Shown here piece after piece: positions 43,347 through 52,803 of a stretch of DNA of 64,000 nt. This stretch comes from Chitinophaga sp. GbtcB8. Lineage in GTDB: Bacteria; Bacteroidota; Bacteroidia; Chitinophagales; Chitinophagaceae. Numbering within the stretch: position 1 is the stretch's first letter; each line of letters starts with the position of its first letter. The stretch is taken from positions 1 to 64,000 of the forward strand of contig NZ_JAGXJN010000042.1 in assembly GCF_019091455.1 (NCBI RefSeq), given 5' to 3'. The position numbers and the translations under genes were made by a program. The notes below the pieces were generated by a model. The model was given only the letters and a program-made list of their open reading frames with translations, was not told the DNA's origin and did no database searches.

Positions 43347-44279
43347 ATGCCGATGAACAGTCCTCAACTTTTTCGTTTCAACACGATAACAGAATATCAC
43401 CGGGCCGCAGGTTTGCCCAATCCTGCGCACCCTTTGATCAGCGTTGTTCATATGGACGATGTTCATGTACCCATCGCCCAAATTCCTTTCAGCATGATCT
43501 TCGACTTTTATTCGATCTCACTAAAAAAGGCACATCATACCAGGTATAAGTATGGACAGCAGGCAAGTGATTTCGATGAAGGTGTATTGTTCTTCATGTC
43601 GCCAGGTCAGCTATTCGGTATTGATCTGCCGGTGAATATAAGTGAGGCAAAACGGCCTGAAGGCTGGATGATCCTGATCCCCCCGGACTTTTTATGGAAT
43701 ACGCCGCTGGCAAAAAACATCAAACAATACGAGTTCTTCAGCTATTCTGTATATGAAGCACTTTATCTTTCAGATAAGGAGGAGGGCGTGCTCACGGCTA
43801 TTGCCAGCCAGATAGAACAGGAGTATAATGCGAACATAGACCACTTCAGTCAGAACGTTATAATTGCCCAGCTGGAGCTTCTTTTGACCTATTCGGAAAG
43901 GTTCTACCAACGCCAGTTCATTACCAGGAAGGTAACCAGCCATGAACTGCTGACACGCTTAGAAGATTTTTTATCAGGGTATTTCAACAGCGGAGCATTA
44001 GCCAGCAAGGGCCTGCCAAGCGTTACGCTCATCGCCGAAACTTTAAATATTTCACCGGGTTACCTGAGCAGCCTGCTTAAATCCTTAACCGGCCAGAGTA
44101 CACAACAGCATTTGCACGACAAGCTAATAGAGCTGGCAAAAGAAAAACTTTCAACTACGAACCTTTCTATAAGCGAGATCGCTTACGAATTGGGATTCGA
44201 GCACCTGCAATCATTCAGCAAACTATTCAAAGCCAAAACAAACCTCTCACCACTGGAGTTCCGGCATTCATTTAATTAA
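43347..44279 (+). CDS. AraC-family transcriptional regulator (second of the island)
   Basis: The 310-residue protein has C-terminal AraC helices: LIAETLNISPGYLSSLLKSLTGQSTQQHLHDKLIELAKEKL, then SISEIAYELGFEHLQSFSKLFKAKTNLSPLEFRHSF. The N-terminal ligand part contains EYHRAAGLPNPAHPLISVVHMDDVHVP, common in Bacteroidota AraC proteins. The ATG at 43347 (MPMNSPQ) is chosen to avoid overlap with the NmrA gene; an upstream ATG at 43308 exists. It ends before a palindromic terminator. Confidence 0.92.
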   Translation: MPMNSPQLFRFNTITEYHRAAGLPNPAHPLISVVHMDDVHVPIAQIPFSMIFDFYSISLKKAHHTRYKYGQQASDFDEGVLFFMSPGQLFGIDLPVNISEAKRPEGWMILIPPDFLWNTPLAKNIKQYEFFSYSVYEALYLSDKEEGVLTAIASQIEQEYNANIDHFSQNVIIAQLELLLTYSERFYQRQFITRKVTSHELLTRLEDFLSGYFNSGALASKGLPSVTLIAETLNISPGYLSSLLKSLTGQSTQQHLHDKLIELAKEKLSTTNLSISEIAYELGFEHLQSFSKLFKAKTNLSPLEFRHSFN

Positions 44280-44300
44280 AGGTTAGCCTGAACCGTAAAA

Positions 44301-44336
44301 ATATGGTTTGCAGTGCCTGGGCATTGCAAACCATAT
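44301..44336. terminator. Palindromic terminator between convergent genes
   Basis: ATATGGTTTGCA and TGCAAACCATAT arms with an inner GTGC/GCAT form a long stem with a short loop. There is no long T run. It lies between the second AraC gene and the S41 protease gene, which converge. Confidence 0.65.
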
Positions 44337-44360
44337 AGCCGTTCCCGATGGGAAAGGTCT

Positions 44361-45998
44361 TTACTTCCTCTTTTTCCCCAGCTCCGCAATCGCTGCTTCC
44401 AACACCGTATCCTTCCCTTTTCTAAGATCACTCAACGTTGGTTTTACAAGCATACCTGGCTGAATGCCTACCCCTACAAACTCCTTTCCATCAGGATACA
44501 TATCATGTTTTGCGCAAACCCTTGCATTGCCGCCGCCCGGCAGCGAGAAGAACATGGGCTGCCCGGTACTGCCTCCTGTTGGCTCACCAATAATCAATCC
44601 GCGGTGCATGGCGTCAAAAGCCACGGTAAAATCTTCTGCTGCGGAGAATGTCCGGGGGCTTGTGAGCACTACTACAGGTTTGGTGTAGCAATACTTCTCG
44701 TTAGGCGTAACACCGCCACTGCCGTAACCATACCTTCCCTCATTGTTACCCCAGGCCCTGTAGGCCGGGCGGTAGTCGCGGGTATACCAGCTGCTGGTTG
44801 CAAGGGTATCCCGGGTAAGGCATCTCAGCACCTCATAACCTACATCACTGTTGCCGCCTCCATTATTGCGCACATCAAAAATAATAGCAGATGCTTTGGA
44901 TACTATATCAAAATCTTTCAGAAATGCGTTGGCTGCTTCATCGGAAGCAAACGTATTTAATGCCACCAGGGCAATGCTGTCTTTCAGCCATGTTAGCTGG
45001 TATGCAGGCCTTGCGTACTTTCCGTTTTCTGCTACGGGGATACGTTTTACAGGGAAATTAAAACGCTTTCCTTTTTCATCAGCAAACACTGTATTCACCA
45101 CAGAATCCAGCGGGCCGCAAAACAAGGTATACTCATAGGTACGGGTATCAAGATCCTGCGGGGTAGAAGCGCTTTGATAGGGCCTTACATATTTTTCAGC
45201 ATATTCCTTAACAGGCATACCATTGATCTCCAGCAGCTCTGCGCCTTCTTTAAGGCCCTGTTTCCGTAGCTCATTGTCCCATATGGTTACCACCACTACT
45301 TTATCTTCCACAAGCCGTGTACGGAAAGCAGGTCTTGCATATAAAGTATTACTCAGCTCACCGGGCGCGTTCACATTGCTGTGGCTATCATGCAGCTGTG
45401 CTATCATAGCGGATAAAAGGGTATAATACTCCGCAGTGCTTTTTGTAGCAGTTACCTTTGGAAGGTAAGCCATGTAAAGGGAATCCCAGTCCAGCTGCGG
45501 CACCAGTTCAAAATTAACAAAGCTGAACTTTGCCTCCGACCATAACTTAGACAGGCCTGCGATCTTTTCCTCTGCCGTCAGATCCGGCTTATAGGGGGTT
45601 TTTAATGCAGGGCCATCCCAGAACTTTTTAATCCTCTTACCCGTGGATTCACTATTTGCCACCATCTGCGGCCAGCGCTGATCTGCATGCAGCGGATCCA
45701 GGTCTGTATCTTTTTGCAAATGGGCCGTATTCACATAACCGTACCTGATAGCCTGGTCCAGGAACTTAAAAGCATTCTCCTTATCCCCTGCAAGCGCATA
45801 GGAGCATGCAGCATTGTAATAATTGTTTGCATCAAGGCCGCCTTTTTTAATGGCCTCACTGTAAAGGTTTGCGCTGTTCGCATAGTCCTTCCTGTTATAA
45901 GCGTCCTGCGCCTTTTGGGCAAGTTCTTCATGGCTTTGAGCAAAACAGGGGGTTGTGAATAAAGAAAACAGGAGCAGCAGTAATGTTGATCTATTCAT
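44361..45998 (-). CDS. Exported TPR/PDZ S41-family serine protease
   Basis: The 545-residue protein has a signal peptide (about 1-20, ending CFAQS). TPR-like repeats follow (about 20-110, NAYNRKDYANSANLYSEAI-type). A PDZ-like part contains GAELLEINGMPVKEYAEKYV. The S41 domain has VVLTSPRTFSAAEDFTVAFDAMHRGLIIGEPTGGSTGQPMFFSLPGG, in which the Ser of FSAAED is the expected nucleophile. These tail-specific-protease-like enzymes act in the periplasm. The ATG at 45998 begins the signal peptide; the longer frame to 46100 is rejected because it lacks a signal. Confidence 0.9.
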   Translation of the reverse strand: MNRSTLLLLLFSLFTTPCFAQSHEELAQKAQDAYNRKDYANSANLYSEAIKKGGLDANNYYNAACSYALAGDKENAFKFLDQAIRYGYVNTAHLQKDTDLDPLHADQRWPQMVANSESTGKRIKKFWDGPALKTPYKPDLTAEEKIAGLSKLWSEAKFSFVNFELVPQLDWDSLYMAYLPKVTATKSTAEYYTLLSAMIAQLHDSHSNVNAPGELSNTLYARPAFRTRLVEDKVVVVTIWDNELRKQGLKEGAELLEINGMPVKEYAEKYVRPYQSASTPQDLDTRTYEYTLFCGPLDSVVNTVFADEKGKRFNFPVKRIPVAENGKYARPAYQLTWLKDSIALVALNTFASDEAANAFLKDFDIVSKASAIIFDVRNNGGGNSDVGYEVLRCLTRDTLATSSWYTRDYRPAYRAWGNNEGRYGYGSGGVTPNEKYCYTKPVVVLTSPRTFSAAEDFTVAFDAMHRGLIIGEPTGGSTGQPMFFSLPGGGNARVCAKHDMYPDGKEFVGVGIQPGMLVKPTLSDLRKGKDTVLEAAIAELGKKRK

Positions 45999-46243
45999 GG
46001 GAATAATAACAAAGTTGGGCTTTAAAAAATGTATAATGATCTCACACTTCAATTTTCCAGGTTTGTAATTTAAGGAAAAAATGTAGGATCTAATATACAC
46101 TAGGTCTTTGATGGATACGGGGATGCTTACATCCTGTATTGTCTAACCAGCATTTCAAATTGTCCACTTCAGATTGAATTGCCTGGCATGTTCAACGGCC
46201 CTGCCGCAATTTTGTGTCATTAACCAAATAAAACAATAAACTT

Positions 46244-46654
46244 ATGACACAGAAAACAGCTACAATAATCTACTGGGCAGGAACCGCGTTAACCTCTATG
46301 TGGTTTGGAGCAAGCGGCTTTTTTGAGATCACCGGCAACCCGATTGTATGGGGCATCACACAGCAATTAGGATACCCACCGCATTTCATTTATACACTTG
46401 GTATTGCCAAACTATCCGGAGTAGCCGTGCTTTTAATTCCAGGCAAGCTGCTCAGGTTAAAAGAATGGGTGTTTGCAGGAATATTTTTCGATATCCTTTT
46501 TGCGTTTGCTTCCAAACTGAGTGTACTTGGCCTGCCGGCTACCCTTGACGCCATTATTGCATTTATTATGGTAACCGTAACTTATACCATGTTTAGAAAA
46601 GTGTACCCCGGTTTAAATATGCAGTTTTCGCGGTATCCCGATCCTGAATTATAA
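46244..46654 (+). CDS. DoxX-like membrane protein
   Basis: The 136-residue protein has four hydrophobic helices (IIYWAGTALTSMWFGASGFF; IYTLGIAKLSGVAVLLIPG; WVFAGIFFDILFAFASKL; LDAIIAFIMVTVTYTMF). This matches the small DoxX-like family of Bacteroidota. Members are linked to redox or nitrosative conditions, but the function is not settled. It is a single gene ending at two consecutive terminators, one for each strand. Confidence 0.88.
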   Translation: MTQKTATIIYWAGTALTSMWFGASGFFEITGNPIVWGITQQLGYPPHFIYTLGIAKLSGVAVLLIPGKLLRLKEWVFAGIFFDILFAFASKLSVLGLPATLDAIIAFIMVTVTYTMFRKVYPGLNMQFSRYPDPEL

Positions 46655-46680
46655 AATTCTTTAACATCTTTCATTAAATG

Positions 46681-46720
46681 CAGCAGGCCGTCTCAATAAT
46701 TGAGATGGCCTGCTGTTTTT
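46681..46720 (+). terminator. Terminator of the DoxX-like gene
   Basis: CAGCAGGCC and GGCCTGCTG with an inner TCTCAA/TTGAGA stem form a long hairpin ending in TTTTTG. Confidence 0.85.
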
Positions 46721-46745
46721 GTGCCTGAGGTGCTTTAAAACAAAA

Positions 46746-46776
46746 AAGCGTTTACGCAGGATCTGCGTAAACGCTT
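46746..46776 (-). terminator. Terminator of the alpha/beta hydrolase gene
   Basis: A perfect 14-bp stem, AAGCGTTTACGCAG and its complement around GAT, is followed on the minus strand by a T run (TTTTTTG). Confidence 0.88.
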
Positions 46777-46802
46777 CCGGAAAAGTTCCTGGCTAAGCGA
46801 TC

Positions 46803-47591
46803 CTATTTATTCTCAGCTGCGGCCATAATTACCCTGACTACTGCTTCCGGCTGTGAAATAAAAATAACATGGCTGCCCTTTATCTCCGTGATCTTTGCAT
46901 TGGCCCGTTTGTACATAGTACGTTCTGTTCCGGGATCCAGCGCCTTATCTTCCGTAGCAACAATACCATAACTTGGCTTGGTTTTCCAGGCGGCCTGCTC
47001 AACCGGCTCTTCAAAGCAATGGCCGATGATAGGCACCTGCGAAGCGCAGAGAAAATCGCTTTGGGCTTTGCTGAGATCACCGGCAAAACCGCCGTGGAAT
47101 TTTGCAGGATCAAAGTATACAAACCCGAATTGATCCGGTTTGGTAAAACCTGCCTCCGGGGCCTGTGGAGCAGCTGAAACCCATTTACCGGCAGTTTCAC
47201 CCTGGTCCGGCGCAAAGGCGGCAACATATACTAAACCGGCTACTTTAGGATTTACGCCAGCTGCTGTAATTACTGCACCGCCCCAGGAATGCCCAACCAG
47301 GATCACAGGGCCATCCTGAGCGCCGATCACACTGTTAGCAGCATTCACATCATCTTTAAGCGAGGTTAAAGGATTTTGCACAATGCTTACATGGTATCCT
47401 TTTTTCGTTAAGATATCATATACCTGCTTCCATCCGGAACCATCAGCAAATGCGCCGTGCACCAGTACAATGTTCTTAACAGGTTTGTTTTGCGCATTCC
47501 CGCTTTTGAAACCGGTTAAAAGCTGCGCCATTACTAATACAGTAGCCATTACAACCTTTTTAAGGTTGTTCAAAATGTTTCTCGTTGTCAT
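46803..47591 (-). CDS. Exported alpha/beta hydrolase
   Basis: The 262-residue protein has a hydrophobic signal sequence (about 10-34) and an alpha/beta hydrolase fold with NIVLVHGAFADGSGWKQVYDIL. The nucleophile elbow GHSWGG (Ser near 104) is present, and the catalytic His is probably in IKGSHVIFISQPEAV. Similar Bacteroidota and proteobacterial enzymes are annotated as esterases, but the substrate is unknown. It is transcribed toward the DoxX-like gene and ends at its own terminator. Confidence 0.9.
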   Translation of the reverse strand: MTTRNILNNLKKVVMATVLVMAQLLTGFKSGNAQNKPVKNIVLVHGAFADGSGWKQVYDILTKKGYHVSIVQNPLTSLKDDVNAANSVIGAQDGPVILVGHSWGGAVITAAGVNPKVAGLVYVAAFAPDQGETAGKWVSAAPQAPEAGFTKPDQFGFVYFDPAKFHGGFAGDLSKAQSDFLCASQVPIIGHCFEEPVEQAAWKTKPSYGIVATEDKALDPGTERTMYKRANAKITEIKGSHVIFISQPEAVVRVIMAAAENK

Positions 47592-47681
47592 TGAATTATT
47601 GATTTTGTATCTAAGAAATGAAGATGATTGGCAGGGTAAGCAGTGTTCCTGCGCTGCTTACCCGTAGTATGAATGGGGTAG

Positions 47682-48449
47682 TTATATAGCAACCCGTGTG
47701 GCTGCTTCGATTGCTCCTGTTCCCGGGTTTTGTATCATGCTGATGCATTCCCATTCTTCTTTATTAAAGCCGGCAGGCAGGCTAATTTGTTCAGCGCCCT
47801 GGTGGCCGGGTTTTATATTAAATACATGAAGGTCCCGCACAATTTGCACATGGGAAAGCGTGCGCCCCTTGTTCTCCCCTCTTTTCACTTCACTCACAGC
47901 CTGCTTTTGTACCACGGCTACCAGCAGCTGGCTTTTGCCGGTGTTGCCTGTAACCTGGTAATTGAGGTTCAGCTTCCCGGGCTGCAGCTGGCCTGTTATG
48001 TTCAGGGATACGCCGCTAGCGCCGTTCAGCGCAGCTTTTATAGCATTGCTTACTGCTCTTTCGTCTGATCCTATGTACTCTGAGCTGCCATTAACAACCA
48101 GCTGGGGGGTATATACCTGGGCAGGCAGCTGCTGGCTGTATTGATATTGTCGCTTTGAGAATTGAGGGTTGCTGAAGATATCTTTCCAGCCAAGACGGTC
48201 CCAATAATCCACGTGATAAGCTAAGAGATAGATGGGTTTATTGCCGGCTTCTTTTTGGATCCGGGCTAAAAGTTCTTCAGCGGGCGGGCAGCTGGAACAT
48301 CCTTCTGAAGTAAACAGCTCCAGCACGGCAAAGCCATTGCCTTTGGCGGCATCATCCTGTTTCTTTGAAGCGGTACTCCTGGTAAAGGCTACCGCGGTTA
48401 ATAGCGTGCACACCATTGCGGTGCATATCGACAACTTTACTGATTTCAT
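47682..48449 (-). CDS. DUF1223 domain-containing exported protein
   Basis: The 255-residue protein has an N-terminal signal (about 1-25). The DUF1223 thioredoxin-like start FAVLELFTSEGCSSCPPAEELLARI follows, with a CxxC pair (EGCSSCP). LLAYHVDYWDRLGWKDIFSNPQFSKRQYQYSQQL is the second family block. The function is unknown; the CxxC suggests a periplasmic redox or metal role. The upstream gene is the LytTR regulator, about 120 bases away and on the same strand. Confidence 0.9.
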   Translation of the reverse strand: MKSVKLSICTAMVCTLLTAVAFTRSTASKKQDDAAKGNGFAVLELFTSEGCSSCPPAEELLARIQKEAGNKPIYLLAYHVDYWDRLGWKDIFSNPQFSKRQYQYSQQLPAQVYTPQLVVNGSSEYIGSDERAVSNAIKAALNGASGVSLNITGQLQPGKLNLNYQVTGNTGKSQLLVAVVQKQAVSEVKRGENKGRTLSHVQIVRDLHVFNIKPGHQGAEQISLPAGFNKEEWECISMIQNPGTGAIEAATRVAI

Positions 48450-48572
48450 ATCTTTTGAATTTTATTTAACTCAAAAGTATCACTCATTTGCGCCTTCAGT
48501 AAGTGAAAAAGCCTCCGGTTAGACATATCCAGCCCCCAACCCGGAATAACAGAGCGGGAACATTTTACGTAC

Positions 48573-49334
48573 TTAACGTTCCTCCATCCAGGTCAGGAAG
48601 CTATGGGACTTTTCTTTATTTACAAGGAGCTTATCCGGCGTTTCAATAATCAGCTTAACATACAGCTTACGCAGAAAATAAGGCTCCACTTCTTTGATGG
48701 CCTTAAAATTAATGAGGTACTGCCGGTTGAGGCGGAAGAACTGCCTGGCAGAAACCGCATTTGTTACCTGGTCAAGAGACTGGTTAATGGTATACTGCTG
48801 CTTATCGAAGCACATGATCCAGGTAGCATCATGCCGTACATAGAAGAAGGCAATATCTTCAACGTTCACCGTTTTGTACTTCTGGTTCTGAAAAATAAGA
48901 AAGCTGCTTTTCCCGCTAGGGGCAGCCAGCTTTGAGAGCAGATCACCCAGGTCCGGCAGGGTCTTTTGCTGAAAGAAGTTCTTTAGCTCATCCACCTTTT
49001 TCAGGGCTTCCTGGATATCCTGTTTGGAAAAGGGTTTCAGCACATAATCAACGCCGTTATTTTTAAACGCCTCCAGGGAATATTCGTCGTAAGCCGTACA
49101 GAATACCACCGGGCAGGTGACCTTCACCAATTTGAAGATCTCAAAGCAAAGGCCATCGGCCAGCTGAATATCCATAAAGATCAGGTCAGGCATGGGGCCT
49201 TCTGACAGCGCCTTCACGGAGCTTTCCACGCTTTGGTACTGGCCGGCTATTTTAGCATCCGGCTTCAGTCCCAGTATAATATTCTCAAGTGACTTAGCTG
49301 TTTTCAGCTCGTCTTCAATGATGATGATGTTCAT
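48573..49334 (-). CDS. LytTR-family response regulator
   Basis: The 253-residue protein has a receiver domain (about 1-120, phosphoacceptor Asp in LIFMDIQLADG) and a C-terminal LytTR DNA-binding domain (about 150-250: YKTVNVEDIAFFYVRHDATWIMCFDKQQYTINQSLDQV). The ATG at 49334 is chosen. It overlaps the histidine-kinase gene by 20 bases, so the pair is translationally coupled. LytTR regulators bind repeats in promoters; targets could include the neighbouring hydrolase or cytochrome genes. Confidence 0.94.
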   Translation of the reverse strand: MNIIIIEDELKTAKSLENIILGLKPDAKIAGQYQSVESSVKALSEGPMPDLIFMDIQLADGLCFEIFKLVKVTCPVVFCTAYDEYSLEAFKNNGVDYVLKPFSKQDIQEALKKVDELKNFFQQKTLPDLGDLLSKLAAPSGKSSFLIFQNQKYKTVNVEDIAFFYVRHDATWIMCFDKQQYTINQSLDQVTNAVSARQFFRLNRQYLINFKAIKEVEPYFLRKLYVKLIIETPDKLLVNKEKSHSFLTWMEER

Positions 49335-50334
49335 AAATAAACGGAAGTTTGATCCGGAAAACCTTTTGATCGTCGATAATCTCAATGTGCCTGTCAAGCA
49401 AATGGCTATAGCGCAGGTCTATATTTTTCAATCCTACACCCAATGAATTATCCTCCCCCTTTTTCTGCTGGATCTGGTTTTCAACAACGATCTTGTCCTG
49501 CTCTTCGTAGATCCTGATGTGCAGCGGTTTTTCCAGGGAAACAATATTATGTTTGATACAATTTTCAACCAGCAGCTGCAGTGTGAAGGGAGGAATAAGC
49601 GTACCCATCGCCTGTTTGCTAAGCGTACTTTCAAAAGTGAAGCCGCCATCGAACCGCGCCTTTTGAAGAAAGAGGTAAGCGTTAAGTATATCCATCTCTT
49701 CATGCACATGGATCAGATCCAGCTTGCGGCTTTCCAATGTGAAACGGTAAAAATTAGAGAGCTTGAGAATAAAGTCCACCGATTCCTGGTCGCCGCTTTC
49801 CACCATTGCTTTTAAGGTATTCAGGCTGTTAAACAGGAAGTGAGGGTTTACCTGCTGTTTCAGCAGCTCATACTGGGCGCTGAGATGATCGTTCTTGATG
49901 CGCTCCAGCTCCATGCTCACGTGCTGGTTCTCATAATTCTGCTGCAGCAGGTGCAGGAACATATAAAATACCAGGTTGATCAGAATACCCCGCACTTCCA
50001 CCATCAGCATTACCGGGCCAAAATTGATATGGGCCAGGATCAGCTGCTGGATCCAGGCAAGCCCCAGCATCACCACCAGGCCAAATAACAGGCTGCTCAA
50101 AAGTTTTGAATACGAGATGCTTTGCTTCCGGGCTTTATTGGGCCGGCGCGACATCATAAAGATGTTGAAGTACCACATCAGCAGGGCGAAGGTGGCTGTT
50201 AAACCTGCATTAACGGCTGCTTCTGCCATATTAAAATGACGTTCGGCAATTTGTGGCACAGAGGACAACAGCCCAAGAAAAATTGAGCTGATCCAAATAG
50301 TAACATGAGATATATTAAGACCTGATCTTTTCAC
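49315..50334 (-). CDS. LytS-type membrane histidine kinase
   Basis: The 339-residue protein has four hydrophobic segments in its first 145 residues (IWISSIFLGLLSSV, ATFALLMWYFNIFM, LLFGLVVMLGLAWI, LMVEVRGILINLVFYMFL). It then has the kinase core with the phosphorylated His in QVNPHFLFNSLNTLKAM and an ATP-binding part with LLVENCIKHNIV and GVGLKNIDLR. No ligand-binding periplasmic domain is seen. It starts with GTG. It overlaps the LytTR regulator downstream and is the sensor half of that two-component system. Confidence 0.93.
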   Translation of the reverse strand: MKRSGLNISHVTIWISSIFLGLLSSVPQIAERHFNMAEAAVNAGLTATFALLMWYFNIFMMSRRPNKARKQSISYSKLLSSLLFGLVVMLGLAWIQQLILAHINFGPVMLMVEVRGILINLVFYMFLHLLQQNYENQHVSMELERIKNDHLSAQYELLKQQVNPHFLFNSLNTLKAMVESGDQESVDFILKLSNFYRFTLESRKLDLIHVHEEMDILNAYLFLQKARFDGGFTFESTLSKQAMGTLIPPFTLQLLVENCIKHNIVSLEKPLHIRIYEEQDKIVVENQIQQKKGEDNSLGVGLKNIDLRYSHLLDRHIEIIDDQKVFRIKLPFIYEHHHH

Positions 50335-50379
50335 TATTCACAAAGTTATTAATACTTTTTGCATTCGCACGGAAAGGGA

Positions 50380-51729
50380 TCATGGGAAAACAGAGGGCCT
50401 GTGGGAAAATATATAGGCCATCCTGTTAGCTGCGCTCATTTTATAACCTGCGCTATCCCTGGGCGCAGTCCCCTGATCCAGCTGGTAGGTTAAGGGAGCT
50501 GCCGCTGCTGCGGATTGCGTACCTGCAACCGTTTCAACGCTTTCAACTGCACCATTTATGTAACTGCCGTACCAGTATTTATTATCTGCCTGCTTATACA
50601 CCACCAGCTTAAATACTTCGCCGGGGATGTGTGTGTTATATGCGGACAACGCGCTTTTTTTAGCGGCCGCATTCCCATATAAAACAGACATGGTTTGCTG
50701 TTTCCTGTTTGCAAACGAGGTAATGACCTGCAGGCTGCCGGCATCAAACATTGCGCGGGCGGGTGTTTTACCCGGCACCGGTTGTTCCAGGGGGAGGTTG
50801 AACACATAATCATTTGCACCGGCAATTTTATGGCAATTGAAACAGGTGGTATTGAACAGGGGTGTTCTGCCATATGGCTTAAGCCCTATACCGTTGAATT
50901 TTGCGAATCCCCAGCCTTTACTGTCCGGGAACTTTTTGCCGTCTTTGGTCATGATCTGCACACTGTTCAAAGAACCGGGTTTAATATCTCCGTTTTTTTC
51001 TTCAATGCTGTTCCAAACTACTTTCACAATGGTGCTGCCATCGGGGAAAGGGCTGATCTGCTTGTCCTTAATGGCTTTTGCGGCAATGGCATTACCGTAT
51101 ACCACCCGTATGCTGTGATTATCGAACCGGTTGGTAGTGCTGATCACCTGCCAATCCTGGTAGTTGGGAATGTATTTTACACCATTGGCGGCCACCGGCA
51201 ATGCTTCCGTGGGGACCGGTATCTCCCGGAACTTTTTAAATTCCTTGTCTGCTTCGCTAATGATGGCGGTATCATGATAATTCGCGGGGCTCAGGTCATT
51301 TGCATATTTTTTCAACACAGCGATGTCCTTTTCAGAGAGCTTAGACCGGGGATGGATGGCTGCATAAGTACTTAAAGGCATTTTTTTCGTCAGTACCATA
51401 TTGACCATTTCCCATACCCTGCCTTGTTGGTCGGCAGGGCTGAGTGTGTCCCAGGTGGAAAAATTAAAGCGTGACCGGGCTTCCTTAACATCCGCTGAAA
51501 CAAGCCATGAAACCGGGGCTACTTTATCATACCAGCTTAGCTTAGTTTGATTGGAGTGGCAATCGTAACAGGCGCGCTGGAGTATTTCCACTACTTCGCC
51601 AGGTGCGGCCAGAGGCGTATTTACCGGCGGATTTTGAACGGGCGGCTGAATGAATTGCATGCCGGTTACAAACAATACAAAGATTGTTATTCCCAGGGCC
51701 AGTCTTTTTGTATTTCGTGTAAACTTCAT
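50380..51729 (-). CDS. Exported heme-binding protein with cytochrome P460 domain
   Basis: The 449-residue protein has a signal or anchor helix (about 10-28). A heme-binding domain follows with CYDCH (Cys54-x2-Cys57-His58) and SWYDKVAPVSWLV. A cytochrome P460-type domain (about 170-330) has a second CFNCH motif in NTTCFNCHKIAG. P460 enzymes oxidise hydroxylamine or bind NO; here the substrate is not known. It lies next to the Tat-type hydrolase on the same strand, 21 bases downstream of it. Confidence 0.88.
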   Translation of the reverse strand: MKFTRNTKRLALGITIFVLFVTGMQFIQPPVQNPPVNTPLAAPGEVVEILQRACYDCHSNQTKLSWYDKVAPVSWLVSADVKEARSRFNFSTWDTLSPADQQGRVWEMVNMVLTKKMPLSTYAAIHPRSKLSEKDIAVLKKYANDLSPANYHDTAIISEADKEFKKFREIPVPTEALPVAANGVKYIPNYQDWQVISTTNRFDNHSIRVVYGNAIAAKAIKDKQISPFPDGSTIVKVVWNSIEEKNGDIKPGSLNSVQIMTKDGKKFPDSKGWGFAKFNGIGLKPYGRTPLFNTTCFNCHKIAGANDYVFNLPLEQPVPGKTPARAMFDAGSLQVITSFANRKQQTMSVLYGNAAAKKSALSAYNTHIPGEVFKLVVYKQADNKYWYGSYINGAVESVETVAGTQSAAAAAPLTYQLDQGTAPRDSAGYKMSAANRMAYIFSHRPSVFP

Positions 51730-51750
51730 GATCTGTTTTTTTTCCAGGTA

Positions 51751-52803
51751 TTATTTTGCGTAACTGTCTGCTTCCATGACCGCATCGGCAAATGCCCGGG
51801 GCGCTTCCTGCGGAAGGTTATGGCCGGCTCCTTTGATAATGTGGTGCGTATGTTTGCCGGTGAACATTTTGGCAAAGGCCGAACCATCGCTGGCAGGCAC
51901 CACGCCATCTGAATCACCATCCAAAGTAACTGACGGAACAGTAATAACCGGTGCTGCGGCCAACCGCTTTTCAAGCAGGTCATATTGTGCTTCGCCCGGC
52001 GCTGCGTTCAGCCGCCAGCGGTAGTTATGAATAACAATTGCAACATAATCGGGGTTTTTGAAAGAGGCGGCAGAACGTTCATACGTTGCATCATCAAAGT
52101 CCCATTTCGGAGAAACATTTTTCCAGATCAGTTTATTGAAGTCGTGCCAATTGGCGGTATAACCCAGCTGCCCACGATCCGTGGCAAAGTAGTATTGGTA
52201 CCACCAACCCCATTCTGCTTTTGGCGGCAGCGGTTGTTTGTTCCGCTCCAGGTTGTTGATGAGATAACCATTCACAGAAACCATTGCTTTACAGCGTTCG
52301 GGCCATAATGCTGCAATAATATTGGCGGTTCTTGCGCCCCAGTCAAAACCACCTATAATGGCTTTTTTAATATTGAGCGCGTCCATAAGCGCAATAATAT
52401 CCAGTGCCACTGCTGCCTGCTGGCCATTCCTGAAGGTTTGTGCTGACAGGAATTGCGTGCTGCCGTGGCCCCGCAAATGAGGTACGATGACCCGGTAACC
52501 TTTTGCTGCCAGTAATGCCGCTACTTCTGCGTAACTATTAATATCGTAAGGCCAGCCATGCAGGAGTATTACGGGTTGGCCGTTTGCAGGGCCGGTTTCG
52601 GCATAACCAACATCCAGCAGCCCGGCCTTCACCTGCTTAATTTCAGTAAAAACGGCTTGAGATTGGTTTGTGCTTTTATAATGATCCCTGTGCCCACTTC
52701 CGGTGGAGGCCAGTACATTTAAGGGGGCGAGCTTTGCTGCGGTGAAGGTTAAAGCGGCCATGCTTAAAAAGCGGCGGCGGTTAAAATTTTTTTCAGATGC
52801 CAT
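51751..52803 (-). CDS. Tat-exported alpha/beta hydrolase (epoxide-hydrolase-like)
   Basis: The 350-residue protein starts with a twin-arginine-like signal (FNRRRFLSMAALTFTAAKLAPLNVLAS). The alpha/beta hydrolase fold contains PVILLHGWPYDINSYAEV, the nucleophile elbow GGFDWGART with an Asp nucleophile, and HIIKGAGHNLPQEAP with the catalytic His. An aspartate nucleophile points to an epoxide-hydrolase or haloalkane-dehalogenase type, not a serine esterase. The cytochrome P460 gene follows after 21 bases and could share a transcript. Confidence 0.9.
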   Translation of the reverse strand: MASEKNFNRRRFLSMAALTFTAAKLAPLNVLASTGSGHRDHYKSTNQSQAVFTEIKQVKAGLLDVGYAETGPANGQPVILLHGWPYDINSYAEVAALLAAKGYRVIVPHLRGHGSTQFLSAQTFRNGQQAAVALDIIALMDALNIKKAIIGGFDWGARTANIIAALWPERCKAMVSVNGYLINNLERNKQPLPPKAEWGWWYQYYFATDRGQLGYTANWHDFNKLIWKNVSPKWDFDDATYERSAASFKNPDYVAIVIHNYRWRLNAAPGEAQYDLLEKRLAAAPVITVPSVTLDGDSDGVVPASDGSAFAKMFTGKHTHHIIKGAGHNLPQEAPRAFADAVMEADSYAK

